This document shows, one piece after another, positions 56,880 through 64,000 of a stretch of 64,000 nt of DNA. Position 1 is the first letter of the stretch, and every line of letters starts with the position of its first letter. Under the pieces are notes generated by a model. It did not search any database. It was not told the origin of the DNA and saw nothing but the letters and a program-made list of their open reading frames with translations. Location: NCBI RefSeq assembly GCF_900573885.1, contig NZ_UPSE01000154.1:124001-188000 (forward strand), written 5' to 3'. Both the position numbers and the translations under genes were made by a program. The DNA comes from Pseudomonas viridiflava. Its GTDB lineage: Bacteria > Pseudomonadota > Gammaproteobacteria > Pseudomonadales > Pseudomonadaceae.

Positions 56880-58460
56880 TCAGCTCAGGGTGGCAGCGCT
56901 GGCGGCGCTGGTGTCGGTGGGAAAATGCGGCGCCTGGGGCGCGAACTGGCCGGCCATCCAGCGCCCGACGTCGGCGGGTGTGGTGCTGGCGGTGGCGGCC
57001 AGTGGCGACAGCGTGCCGCTGGAAAGCGCGCCGATGCGGTCGCTGATCTGGAACAGTTCGTCGAGGTCTTCGCTGATTACCAGAATCGCCGCGCCGGCAT
57101 CGCGCAGGGCGATCAAGGCACGGTGAATGGCAGCCGCTGCGCCGACGTCGACGCCCCAGGTCGGGTGCGCGGCGACCAGTAATTTTGGTTGCTGCATGAT
57201 TTCCCGGCCGAGGATGAATTTCTGCAAGTTGCCGCCCGACAAGCTGCGCGCGGCAGCTTCGGCGTCTGGCGTTTTTACCGCGAAGCGCTGAATGATGGCC
57301 TCGGCAAAGGCCAGCACCTTGGCGCGCTGAATCAGTCCTTTGCTTAACAAGCCTTGTTGAAAAGCGGTGAGCAGGGCGTTGTCGCTCAACGACATATCCG
57401 GCACCGCGCCATGGCCCAGGCGCTCGGCCGGCACAAAGGCCAGCCCGCGCTGGCGGCGGGCGTCGGGGTAAAGGTTGGCGATGGGCTGGTCGTCGAGGCT
57501 GATGCGTTCACGTTCGCCGCGCGGCAGCCGCACTTCGCCGCTGAGCAGGGCGAGCAATTCATCCTGACCGTTGCCGGCCACACCGGCGATGCCGACGATT
57601 TCACCGCTGCGCACTTCCAGGCGCAGGCTGCTTAACGAGGTGCCGAAGGGATCAATGTTGTGCCAGTTGAGGTCATCCACGCGCAGCCGCACGCGCCCAC
57701 CGCTGACTTTCGGGTATTCGCTTTCCAGGCCCTCAGCGTCGCCGACCATCAGCCGGGCCAGTTCCAGGTCCGAGCATTCAGCCGGCACGCAATGCCCCGA
57801 CACCCGGCCGCCGCGCAGCACCGTGGCGCTCTGGCAGAGGGCGCGCACTTCGCCGAGTTTGTGGCTGATGAACAGAATGCTGCAGCCCTCGGCGGCCAGG
57901 CGGCGCAGGGTGGCGAAGAGCTCGTCGGCTTCCTGCGGGGTGAGCACGGAGGTGGGCTCGTCGAGAATCAGCAGTTTGATGTCTTGCATCAGGCAGCGAA
58001 CGATCTCCACGCGCTGGCGCTCGCCGATGGACAGGCTGTGCACCAGCCGGTGCGGCTCTAGCGCCATGCCATAGCGCTGCGACACCTCGCGAATGCGCGG
58101 TTCCAACTGCTTCGGCGTGCCGGCCTCGCTGCCCATGGCCAGGGCAATGTTCTCGGCAACCGTGAGGGTTTCGAACAGCGAGAAATGCTGGAACACCATG
58201 CCAATGCCAAGACTGCGGGCCATGGCCGGGTCGCGCATGGTCAGCGTTTCGCCGTGCCAAACGAGGCTGCCGCTGTCGGGCTGGGTGACGCCGTAGATGA
58301 TCTTCATCAACGTGCTTTTGCCCGCACCGTTTTCGCCCAGCAGCGCATGGATATGCCCCGGCTCGATGCTCAGATCGATACGGTCATTGGCCAGGCAGCC
58401 GGGGTAGCGCTTGGTGATGCCGAGCAATTGCAAGCGGGGCGGGGGAGGGGAACTGGACAT
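56880..58460 (-). CDS. BMP-type ABC ATPase, double domain
   Basis: The 526-aa protein has two ABC modules. The first has Walker A GENGAGKSTLMK, signature LSIGERQRVEI and Walker B LLILDEPTSVL. The second has GVAGNGQDELL in place of a Walker A (the Lys is missing), signature LSGGNLQKFIL and a degenerate Walker B (LLVAAHPTWGVD), normal for this sugar/nucleoside-type ATPase where one site is weak. The ATG at 58460 has no strong ribosome site. A RutR-box-like palindrome lies 47 bp upstream. Confidence 0.93.
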   Translation of the reverse strand: MSSSPPPPRLQLLGITKRYPGCLANDRIDLSIEPGHIHALLGENGAGKSTLMKIIYGVTQPDSGSLVWHGETLTMRDPAMARSLGIGMVFQHFSLFETLTVAENIALAMGSEAGTPKQLEPRIREVSQRYGMALEPHRLVHSLSIGERQRVEIVRCLMQDIKLLILDEPTSVLTPQEADELFATLRRLAAEGCSILFISHKLGEVRALCQSATVLRGGRVSGHCVPAECSDLELARLMVGDAEGLESEYPKVSGGRVRLRVDDLNWHNIDPFGTSLSSLRLEVRSGEIVGIAGVAGNGQDELLALLSGEVRLPRGERERISLDDQPIANLYPDARRQRGLAFVPAERLGHGAVPDMSLSDNALLTAFQQGLLSKGLIQRAKVLAFAEAIIQRFAVKTPDAEAAARSLSGGNLQKFILGREIMQQPKLLVAAHPTWGVDVGAAAAIHRALIALRDAGAAILVISEDLDELFQISDRIGALSSGTLSPLAATASTTPADVGRWMAGQFAPQAPHFPTDTSAASAATLS

Positions 58461-58506
58461 GGTGGCTGACTCGAAAAATACGACTGAGTCAGGTGTAAGC
58501 AAAAAC

Positions 58507-58522
58507 TTGGCCAGTGGGTCAG
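58507..58522. promoter_or_regulatory. RutR-box-like palindrome upstream of the ATPase gene
   Basis: TTGGCCAGTGGGTCAG matches the operator at 52201 (reverse strand) in 13 of 16 positions, and the E. coli RutR box in 11 of 14. It is 47 bp before the ATPase start. Weakest of the three sites. Confidence 0.45.
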
Positions 58523-58562
58523 AAAGTTGGGGTGGTGGTGTTAAAAAGTTGACCGTGGTGGG

Positions 58563-58643
58563 CCCATCGCGGCTAAAGCCGCTCCCACAGGTTGGCACAA
58601 AAACTGTGGGAGCGGTTGGGCGGCATTCCGATTAGCCGCGATG
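58563..58643. repeat. REP pair, one arm interrupted
   Basis: One arm is normal (CATCGCGGCTAAAGCCGCTC). The other reads GTGGGAGCGG, then about 16 extra bases (TTGGGCGGCATTCCGA), then TTAGCCGCGATGC. The yigZ stop codon lies inside the broken arm. Confidence 0.85.
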
Positions 58644-59231
58644 CTCTTCCAGACGCCGCAAAACAATCCGCCCACGACTAATATCCCCCAACACCCGCTG
58701 CAACTCCCTAACCCGCCCTTCAGGCAGCGCAATCTGCACCTGCGCCCCCTCACCGTCATACACCTCGCTCTCCAGCAACGCCTCCAATTCCCCCAATCGC
58801 GCTTTCACAATCGGCAGCTCGGCAAACTGACAATGGCAGGCGCAGCTCACGCGGCTGACCAGTTCCACCCGTTCGCCGCCTTGCAGGCATTTGCTCGCGC
58901 CGCCGCCATAGGCGCGGGCCAGGCCGCCGGTGCCGAGCTGGATGCCGCCGTACCAGCGAATCACCAGCACGGCTACGTTGTCGCAGTCCTGCCCTTCGAT
59001 GGCGGCCAGAATCGGGCGGCCGGCGGTGCCGCCCGGTTCGCCGTCGTCGCTGAAGCGGTACTGCTGGCCAACTTTCCAGGCCCAGCAGTTGTGCGTGGCG
59101 GCCGGGTCGCTGTGGCGCTCGATAAACGCCTGCGCCTCGGCCGCGCTGGTAATCGGCGCAGCCAAGGTGTGGAAACGGCTTTTTTTGATTTCCTCGCGGT
59201 ACTCGCAAGGCTGGGCCAGGCTGAACGGCAT
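58632..59231 (-). CDS. YigZ/IMPACT family protein
   Basis: The 199-aa protein has the UPF0029 core (SDDGEPGGTAGRPIL, YGGIQLGTGGLARAYG) and a C-terminal ferredoxin-like half. IMPACT-like proteins bind translation-linked partners in eukaryotes; the bacterial role is unknown. Its ATG overlaps the TetR stop by one base (TGATG), so it is translated with the regulator. The last three residues (HRG) and stop are encoded by REP sequence. Confidence 0.92.
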   Translation of the reverse strand: MPFSLAQPCEYREEIKKSRFHTLAAPITSAAEAQAFIERHSDPAATHNCWAWKVGQQYRFSDDGEPGGTAGRPILAAIEGQDCDNVAVLVIRWYGGIQLGTGGLARAYGGGASKCLQGGERVELVSRVSCACHCQFAELPIVKARLGELEALLESEVYDGEGAQVQIALPEGRVRELQRVLGDISRGRIVLRRLEEHRG

Positions 59232-59896
59232 CAGGCGTTGGGCGGCGTTAGCCCGCAGCCTTTGAGAATGATGTGAATCAGGGTGTCGGTGGCCACAGCG
59301 AAGTCTTCCTTGGCCAGCTTTTTACGCCCGGTCAGGCGGCACACTTGCTGGTTGAAGTCGGCGTAATGCTGGGTGCTGCTCCACAGCAGAATGATCAGGT
59401 GCACCGGGTCGACCGGGTCGATCTTGCCCGCCGCAATCCAGGCCTCGAAAACTGCCGCGCGGCCGCGAAACCAGGTCAGGTAATCCTGGTTGAAGTACTC
59501 CGACAGGCACTCGCCGCCGCCAATTACCTCCATGGCGAAAATCTTCGAGGCCAGCGGCTGGCGTCGTGAGAATTCCATTTTGGCGCGAATGTAAGCGGCC
59601 ATCGCCTGCGCCGGATCGTCTTCGGCGGTGAGGGTGTTAAACGTGCTGTCCCACAGTTCGAGAATGTTGCTCAGCACCGCCAGGTACAGCCCCAGCTTGT
59701 TGCTGAAGTAGTAATGCAGGTTGGCTTTGGGCAGGCCAACGGTCTGGGCGATGGTGTTCATGCTGGTGCCTTTGAAACCGTGGCGAGCGAACTCTTCCTC
59801 GGCGGCGAGCAGAATCGCTTCTTCGTTTTTCTGGCGAATACGCCCGGCCGGTTTGCCGGTGTTTTTGGCGGTGTGCGCGGGGACTTCGAAGTTCAT
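59231..59896 (-). CDS. RutR-like TetR family regulator
   Basis: The 221-aa protein has a TetR helix-turn-helix (EEEFARHGFKGTSMNTIAQT and LPKANLHYYFSNKLGLYLAV) and a C-terminal half that matches RutR-type proteins (MEFSRRQPLASKIFAMEVI, DPVHLIILLWSSTQHYADF). RutR in E. coli senses uracil and thymine. Three boxes close to the E. coli RutR box lie in this window, one in its own divergent gap, so it is the best candidate to bind them. The ATG at 59896 is chosen; longer frames to 60235 lack family sequence. Confidence 0.88.
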   Translation of the reverse strand: MNFEVPAHTAKNTGKPAGRIRQKNEEAILLAAEEEFARHGFKGTSMNTIAQTVGLPKANLHYYFSNKLGLYLAVLSNILELWDSTFNTLTAEDDPAQAMAAYIRAKMEFSRRQPLASKIFAMEVIGGGECLSEYFNQDYLTWFRGRAAVFEAWIAAGKIDPVDPVHLIILLWSSTQHYADFNQQVCRLTGRKKLAKEDFAVATDTLIHIILKGCGLTPPNA

Positions 59897-60462
59897 AAGT
59901 ACAACCGAACCGTTGAGGATGGGAGCCAGTGCACTGATAACCCAGCGGCTGCAAGCTGACAAGCGGGCGTCGCAGAAAAAGCCGTGTATGTCGCCTTCAG
60001 TGCCGGGCTTGCACCGTCGTTGTGCGTAACCGCTGCCCTCGTGCGCAGTTTTGTGGCCAGCCCGCGAAGTGGGCCGGGCCCGCGCTTCTGTCCAGTTGGT
60101 CAACAACGCGCTGGTCTCGGCGTTTGCACAACTTGGCACAGCCTCTGCAAAGACCTGTTCCGAGTAGAAGCGGTTAGCGTCGAGGCAGTTCATTCGACGT
60201 AGGACATTGCTCTTGCGGCCACCCCGGTCGCACACCCGGTTGCGGGTGCTTGATCCTGGCGATTGCCCGGACGAGAGAGAGGTCAGCCATGAACCGTTTT
60301 TGCCAGTTCCTCATGCCGTGCCCCGCCTCAGGTTTACCCCTGCGGTTCTCTTATTGCCGTGCCTTTTCCGCTTCCAGCATTGCCTCCGGTTTCCCTCGCA
60401 GCCCGGCGCGTTACGCGCTGGGTGCGGCTTTCTCTGTGCCCTCCGTAAAAGAGACCACCACC
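59897..60462. other. 566-bp divergent gap between TetR and NMT1 genes
   Basis: The gap holds one 16-bp operator-like palindrome (60088), a good ribosome site AGAGAGG before an ATG at 60289 that is in frame with the NMT1 gene, and no other recognisable gene. Promoters of both divergent units must lie here, but no clear -35/-10 pair was found by eye. Confidence 0.6.
60088..60103. promoter_or_regulatory. RutR-box-like palindrome in the TetR/NMT1 gap
   Basis: CTGTCCAGTTGGTCAA differs from the reverse complement of the site at 52201 by one base and has a perfect TGGTCAA half. It lies 192 bp before the TetR start and 375 bp before the NMT1 gene, where a TetR protein would act on its own gene and the divergent operon. 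Confidence 0.6.
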
Positions 60463-61470
60463 ATGAAGCACTTCGCCTTGAAAGCATGCGTCGCCCTGGG
60501 TTCCACCGCTTCTCTGCTGCTCAGCCTGAGCGTGCAGGCCAACGACAAAATCGTGTTGCTCACCTCTTGGTATGCGCAGGCCGAGCAGGGCGGTTTTTAC
60601 CAGGCCAAGGCCAAAGGCATTTATGCCGAGAACGGCCTGGACGTGGAAATCCGCATGGGCGGTCCGCAGGTTAACGGCATGCAGCTGCTGCTCAACAAAC
60701 AGGCCGACGTGATCATCAACTACGACCTGCAAGTGCTCGCCAGCGTGCAGCAGGGCTTGCCGGTGGTGGCCATCGGCGCGCCGTTCCAGGGCGACCCGCA
60801 GGGCATGCTGACCCACGCCGACGTCACCAGCCTGGACGGTCTCAAGGACAAGAAAATTCTCGTCTCCACCTCGGGCCAAACCACGTGGTGGCCGTGGCTG
60901 AAAGGCAAGTACGGTTTCAGTGACGCCCAGGCGCGCCCGTACACCTTCAACCTGCAACCGTTCTTCGCCGACCCCGACACTGCCCAGCAGGGCTATCCGA
61001 CCTCGGAATTGTTCCAGGCGCAAAAGGCTGGCGAGAAGGCCAACTTCTTCCTGTTTGCCGACGCCGGTTATCCGCCCTATGGCTCGACGCTGGTCACCCG
61101 CCAGGACGTGATCGCCAGCCGCCCTGAAGTGCTGCAGCGTTTCGTCAAAGCCAGCATGCAGGGCTGGAAAAGCTACCTGGCCGAACCCGCTGCCGCGAAC
61201 GAGTTGATCAAGCAAGACAACCCGAACATGAACGACGAATTGCTCGCCTGGGGCGTGGCCAAGCTCAAGGAGTATCGCCTGGTAGAAGGCGGCGACGCGC
61301 AGACCCACGGCATCGGCACCATGACCGACGCGCGCTGGCAGGCGACCCGCGATTTCATGGTGAAGGCCAACCTGCTCAGCGCCGACGCCGACTGGAAAAA
61401 AGCCTACGACACCCGTTTCGTCCGCGACCTGAACGTGCTGCCGGCCGCCGCCGACGTGGCTGCCCAGTAA
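60463..61470 (+). CDS. NMT1/THI5-family ABC substrate-binding protein
   Basis: The 335-aa protein has a signal peptide (HFALKACVALGSTASLLLSL to VQA) and the NMT1 fold: VLLTSWYAQAEQGGFYQAKA, YAENGLDVEI and NKQADVIINYDLQVLA. Such proteins bind thiamine precursors, sulfonates or aromatic acids for an ABC importer; here the ATPase and permease follow the Rieske gene. An in-frame ATG at 60289 behind AGAGAGG would add 58 residues and remove the N-terminal signal, so 60463 is preferred. Confidence 0.9.
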   Translation: MKHFALKACVALGSTASLLLSLSVQANDKIVLLTSWYAQAEQGGFYQAKAKGIYAENGLDVEIRMGGPQVNGMQLLLNKQADVIINYDLQVLASVQQGLPVVAIGAPFQGDPQGMLTHADVTSLDGLKDKKILVSTSGQTTWWPWLKGKYGFSDAQARPYTFNLQPFFADPDTAQQGYPTSELFQAQKAGEKANFFLFADAGYPPYGSTLVTRQDVIASRPEVLQRFVKASMQGWKSYLAEPAAANELIKQDNPNMNDELLAWGVAKLKEYRLVEGGDAQTHGIGTMTDARWQATRDFMVKANLLSADADWKKAYDTRFVRDLNVLPAAADVAAQ

Positions 61471-61525
61471 CGCTGTTCAGCCTCGCCACAGAGCGAGGCG
61501 TAAAAAGTTCGATGAGGAAATTGCC

Positions 61526-62575
61526 ATGCTCGTGACTCAACAACCCGTACTACGCCGCTTCTGGTATGCACTCATGCCAGTGAGCATGCTCGCCGACGGC
61601 CCGAAACCCTTCACCCTGCTCAGCGAACGCCTGGTGCTGTTCATGGGCAAAAAAGCTGACGGCGAGATGGGCCCGATTGCCCTCGCCGACCGCTGCTGCC
61701 ACCGCACCGCGCAGTTGTCCAAAGGCTGGGTCGATGACGGCGTGATCGTCTGCGGCTACCACGGCTGGCGCTACGACGGCAGCGGCGCCTGCGTGTGCAT
61801 TCCGCAGAAAGCCGATAACGCGCCCATCCCGGCGGGCGCACGCACTGAAGCGTTTCATTGCCAGGAAAAATACGGCTACGTGTGGGTGTGCCTGGGCGAG
61901 CCGCTGCAACCGATTCCTCACTTCGACGAAGAAGGCCAGCCGCAGTACCGGCGCATCTTCCAGTTCTACGAAGAATGGCAAACCAGCCCGCTGCGGTTTA
62001 TGGAGAACTCGTTCGATAACTCGCACTTCAGCTTTGTGCACAAAGCCAACTTCGGCATGCTCAGCCAGCCCAAACCGTCGAAGTATTTGCTTGAGCAAAA
62101 CGAGTGGGGCTTCGAGGCCGAGACCATTGTGCCGATCAACAATCCACCGGCCGGGCACCGCGTGACCGGCACCGACGCACCGACCACCACGCGCCACCTG
62201 TTCAACCGCTGGCACCTGCCGTTCGTGCGGCGCTTTGGCTGCACCTACCCGGACAGCGGCCTGCACCACATCATTTACAACTGCGCCACGCCCATCGACG
62301 ACAAGCGCATTCAGCTGGTGCAGTGGCTGTACCGCAACGACAGCGAAGAGGCGTGCAGCACCGAAGAACTGATTGCCTGGGACGCGCCCATCACCCTCGA
62401 AGACAAAGAGATTCTCGAAGCCACCGACTACGACGCCTGCGTCGATACCCGTCGGCGCGTGGAGTTTCATATGGAGTCGGACAAGCCGGGCCTGATCATG
62501 CGCAAGATGCTCTTCGACCTGCTGCAAGCCCATGGCGAAGAAGAGCAGTTCCGCCCTGCAGGCATGCCGCTATGA
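61526..62575 (+). CDS. Rieske non-heme iron oxygenase, oxygenase subunit
   Basis: The 349-aa protein has a Rieske [2Fe-2S] centre (Cys-x-His in RCCHRTAQLS and Cys-x2-His in CGYHGWRYDG) and a mononuclear iron site, NSFDNSHFSFVHK (Asp-x2-His-x4-His). This layout, with a C-terminal catalytic domain, is that of VanA-like O-demethylases and N-demethylases. No reductase gene is next to it in the window. It overlaps the ATPase gene by 4 bp (ATGA). Substrate is unknown; the neighbours suggest a heterocycle. Confidence 0.93.
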   Translation: MLVTQQPVLRRFWYALMPVSMLADGPKPFTLLSERLVLFMGKKADGEMGPIALADRCCHRTAQLSKGWVDDGVIVCGYHGWRYDGSGACVCIPQKADNAPIPAGARTEAFHCQEKYGYVWVCLGEPLQPIPHFDEEGQPQYRRIFQFYEEWQTSPLRFMENSFDNSHFSFVHKANFGMLSQPKPSKYLLEQNEWGFEAETIVPINNPPAGHRVTGTDAPTTTRHLFNRWHLPFVRRFGCTYPDSGLHHIIYNCATPIDDKRIQLVQWLYRNDSEEACSTEELIAWDAPITLEDKEILEATDYDACVDTRRRVEFHMESDKPGLIMRKMLFDLLQAHGEEEQFRPAGMPL

Positions 62576-63378
62576 ACGCCGCCTTCAACCTGCCTGTGAG
62601 CGAAGAGCCGCCGGTGCTGCTGGCCAATCAGGTGGAGAAAACCTACGGCAACGGCACCCACGCGTTGCAGAAAATGAAGTTGGAAATCGGCCGGGGCGAA
62701 TTCGTGTCGTTGCTCGGCCCGTCGGGCTGCGGCAAGAGCACGCTGTTGAAAATGTTCGCCGGGCTGGAGCAGCCGTCGGCCGGTCATGTGCGTTGGTGGG
62801 GCAAAGGTGAAGTGGGCACCGACAGCGCCCAACAAAAACTGGCGATGGTGTTTCAGGAAGCCACGTTGATGCCGTGGGCCAAAGTGGCCGACAACGTGCG
62901 CCTGCCGCTTGATCTGGCGCGGATTCCCCGCGCCAGCAGCGAGCCCCGGGTGCAGGCCGCGCTGGAGTTGGTGGGCCTGGGCAAATTTGGCGGCGCGTAC
63001 CCGCGCGAGCTGTCGGGCGGCATGCAAATGCGCGCCTCGATTGCCCGCGCCCTGGCCACCGAACCCAACTTGCTACTGATGGACGAACCCTTCGGCGCGC
63101 TCGACGAATTCACCCGCAACCGGCTCGACAGCGACCTTCGCCAACTCTGGTCGCGCCGCGACCTGACCGTGGTGTTCGTCACCCACAGCATTTACGAAGC
63201 GGTGTTTTTGTCCTCGCGCGTCGTGGTCATGGGCGCGCGGCCGGGGCGGGTGATTGCCGATGTGAACATCGACGGGCCGGCCGAGCGTGACGAGGCGTTT
63301 CGCATGTCGGCCGGGTTTATCGAACAGTGCGCGCGGTTGTCGGCGTTGTTGGTGGAAGCGAATGGGGAGGGGCATTGA
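62572..63378 (+). CDS. ABC transporter ATPase (SsuB/TauB type)
   Basis: The 268-aa ATPase has Walker A GPSGCGKSTLLK, signature LSGGMQMRASIAR, Walker B LLLMDEPFGALDE and H-loop VTHSIYEAV. It is the ATP-binding part of the NMT1-type importer, with the binding protein gene upstream and the permease gene downstream. Its start is coupled to the Rieske stop. Confidence 0.94.
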   Translation: MNAAFNLPVSEEPPVLLANQVEKTYGNGTHALQKMKLEIGRGEFVSLLGPSGCGKSTLLKMFAGLEQPSAGHVRWWGKGEVGTDSAQQKLAMVFQEATLMPWAKVADNVRLPLDLARIPRASSEPRVQAALELVGLGKFGGAYPRELSGGMQMRASIARALATEPNLLLMDEPFGALDEFTRNRLDSDLRQLWSRRDLTVVFVTHSIYEAVFLSSRVVVMGARPGRVIADVNIDGPAERDEAFRMSAGFIEQCARLSALLVEANGEGH

Positions 63379-63402
63379 TGGGCGAGTTCTCCGTTGCAGC
63401 CA

Positions 63403-63498
63403 GCCCTCTCCCCCGGCCCCTCTCCCGCAAGCGGGCGAGGGGAGACCAGCCGCGATCTGCTCCCTCGCCCGCTTGCGGGAGAGGGTTGGGGAGAGGGC
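63403..63498. repeat. CCCTCTCCC-family repeat, two arms
   Basis: Arms CCCTCTCCCCCGGCCCCTCT and TTGCGGGAGAGGGTTGGGGA lie in the 154-bp gap between the ATPase and permease genes of one operon. Confidence 0.85.
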
Positions 63499-63532
63499 CG
63501 CTTTTAACCACCGCGAATACAGGACCCACCCC

Positions 63533-64000
63533 ATGAAAACCACACCCTGGCTAACCAACCCCTCCGTGCAAAACATCCTCGCTCCTCTCCTGGTCGGCGC
63601 TGTTCTGCTCGGTCTCTGGCAACTCCTGTGCGTGGCGCTAAAGGTGCCGGTCTATCTGGTACCGAGCCCCGCCGACATCGGCCGAACGCTGATCACCGAC
63701 GGCCCCATGCTGCTCGGTGCGTTATGGGTCACGCTGAAAATCACCTTTCTGTCGTTCGCCCTCGCCGTGGTGCTCGGCGTGCTGGCGGCGTTCCTGTTTG
63801 TGCAGAGCCGCATCATCGAGGCCAGCCTGTTTCCTTACGCGATCCTGTTGCAGGTAACGCCCGTGGTGGCCATCGCGCCGCTGATCATTATCTGGTGCAG
63901 CAATACCACGCTGGCGTTGGTGATTTGCGCCACGCTGGTGGCGATATTTCCGGTGATTTCCAACACCGTGCTGGGGCTGCGCAGTGTCAATCCGGGGCTG
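63533..64000 (+). CDS. ABC transporter permease (SsuC/TauC type), 3' end cut by the window
   Basis: My own translation from the ATG at 63533 runs open for 156 codons to the window end. It begins MKTTPWLTNPSVQNILAPLL and shows membrane helices (APLLVGAVLLGLWQLL, TLKITFLSFALAVVLGVLAA, ILLQVTPVVAIAPLIIIW) and the pattern VPSPADIGRTL of SsuC-like permeases. It completes the NMT1-type importer with the ATPase upstream. Confidence 0.92.
   Translation, partial: MKTTPWLTNPSVQNILAPLLVGAVLLGLWQLLCVALKVPVYLVPSPADIGRTLITDGPMLLGALWVTLKITFLSFALAVVLGVLAAFLFVQSRIIEASLFPYAILLQVTPVVAIAPLIIIWCSNTTLALVICATLVAIFPVISNTVLGLRSVNPGL

Noticed and set aside
59897..60235. Longer TetR product starting at 60235
   Set aside because: The added 113 residues have no family similarity and no good ribosome site, while the start at 59896 gives normal TetR length.

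Overview
The window looks like a chromosomal segment of a Pseudomonas-type gammaproteobacterium. It is GC-rich, and its first half keeps a gene order I associate with Pseudomonas: TIGR02449-zapA-6S RNA-ygfA, UPF0149-pepP-ubiH-ubiI, an iron ABC pair, gcvT-gcvH, argE-argA, gshA, tex and ompR-envZ. Pseudomonas-style REP elements sit in many gaps. Species cannot be set from this sequence alone. No rRNA, tRNA, prophage, classical insertion sequence or CRISPR array was seen. Apart from one RAYT transposase gene and its REPs, the mobile content is short intergenic repeats of four kinds.

Layout. 1-12.2 kb: a truncated CHASE-domain gene, EVE protein, 5-FCL, 6S RNA, zapA, ubiquinone hydroxylases, an Fe3+ ABC pair without an adjacent ATPase, and gcvT/gcvH without an adjacent gcvP. 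12.2-17.8 kb (minus strand): small exported proteins, an NfeD/SPFH membrane pair, a lone GspE-type ATPase and a CYTH-CHAD protein. 17.9-28.1 kb: argE, argA, an RMF-like small protein, gshA, a thioesterase, tex, ompR-envZ. 28.3-35.8 kb: two very large sensor genes, a MASE1-LOV-PAS-GGDEF-EAL protein and a 7TM hybrid kinase with REC and HPt domains. 36-40.5 kb: a four-gene polyamine-type ABC operon. 40.6-46.7 kb: a Bcr/CflA exporter, a 59-aa gene, a quinone-oxidoreductase-like gene divergent from a LysR regulator, and a copper cluster (DUF2946, PCuAC, PepSY). 46.9-64 kb: a nucleobase locus with adenine deaminase, ChaA-like antiporter, SDR, 2OG-Fe(II) oxygenase, BMP-family binding protein, 8-oxoguanine deaminase and the matching ABC permeases and ATPase, then YigZ, a RutR-like TetR, and a divergent operon with an NMT1-type binding protein, a Rieske oxygenase and an ABC ATPase and permease (cut by the window end).

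Most interesting points. (1) Three nearly identical 16-bp palindromes, close to the E. coli RutR box, lie before the BMP binding protein gene, before the BMP ATPase gene and in the TetR/NMT1 divergent gap. They suggest one regulator ties the two transport systems and the Rieske oxygenase into a single N-heterocycle regulon. (2) The 1260-aa c-di-GMP enzyme has a canonical LOV motif with its flavin-adduct cysteine, so it is probably a blue-light sensor. (3) A RAYT gene splits the BMP transporter from its binding protein, and a 124-bp unit made of the RAYT 3' end plus a REP pair has been tandemly multiplied behind it. (4) A 70-aa protein next to gshA has a ribosome-modulation-factor-like layout.
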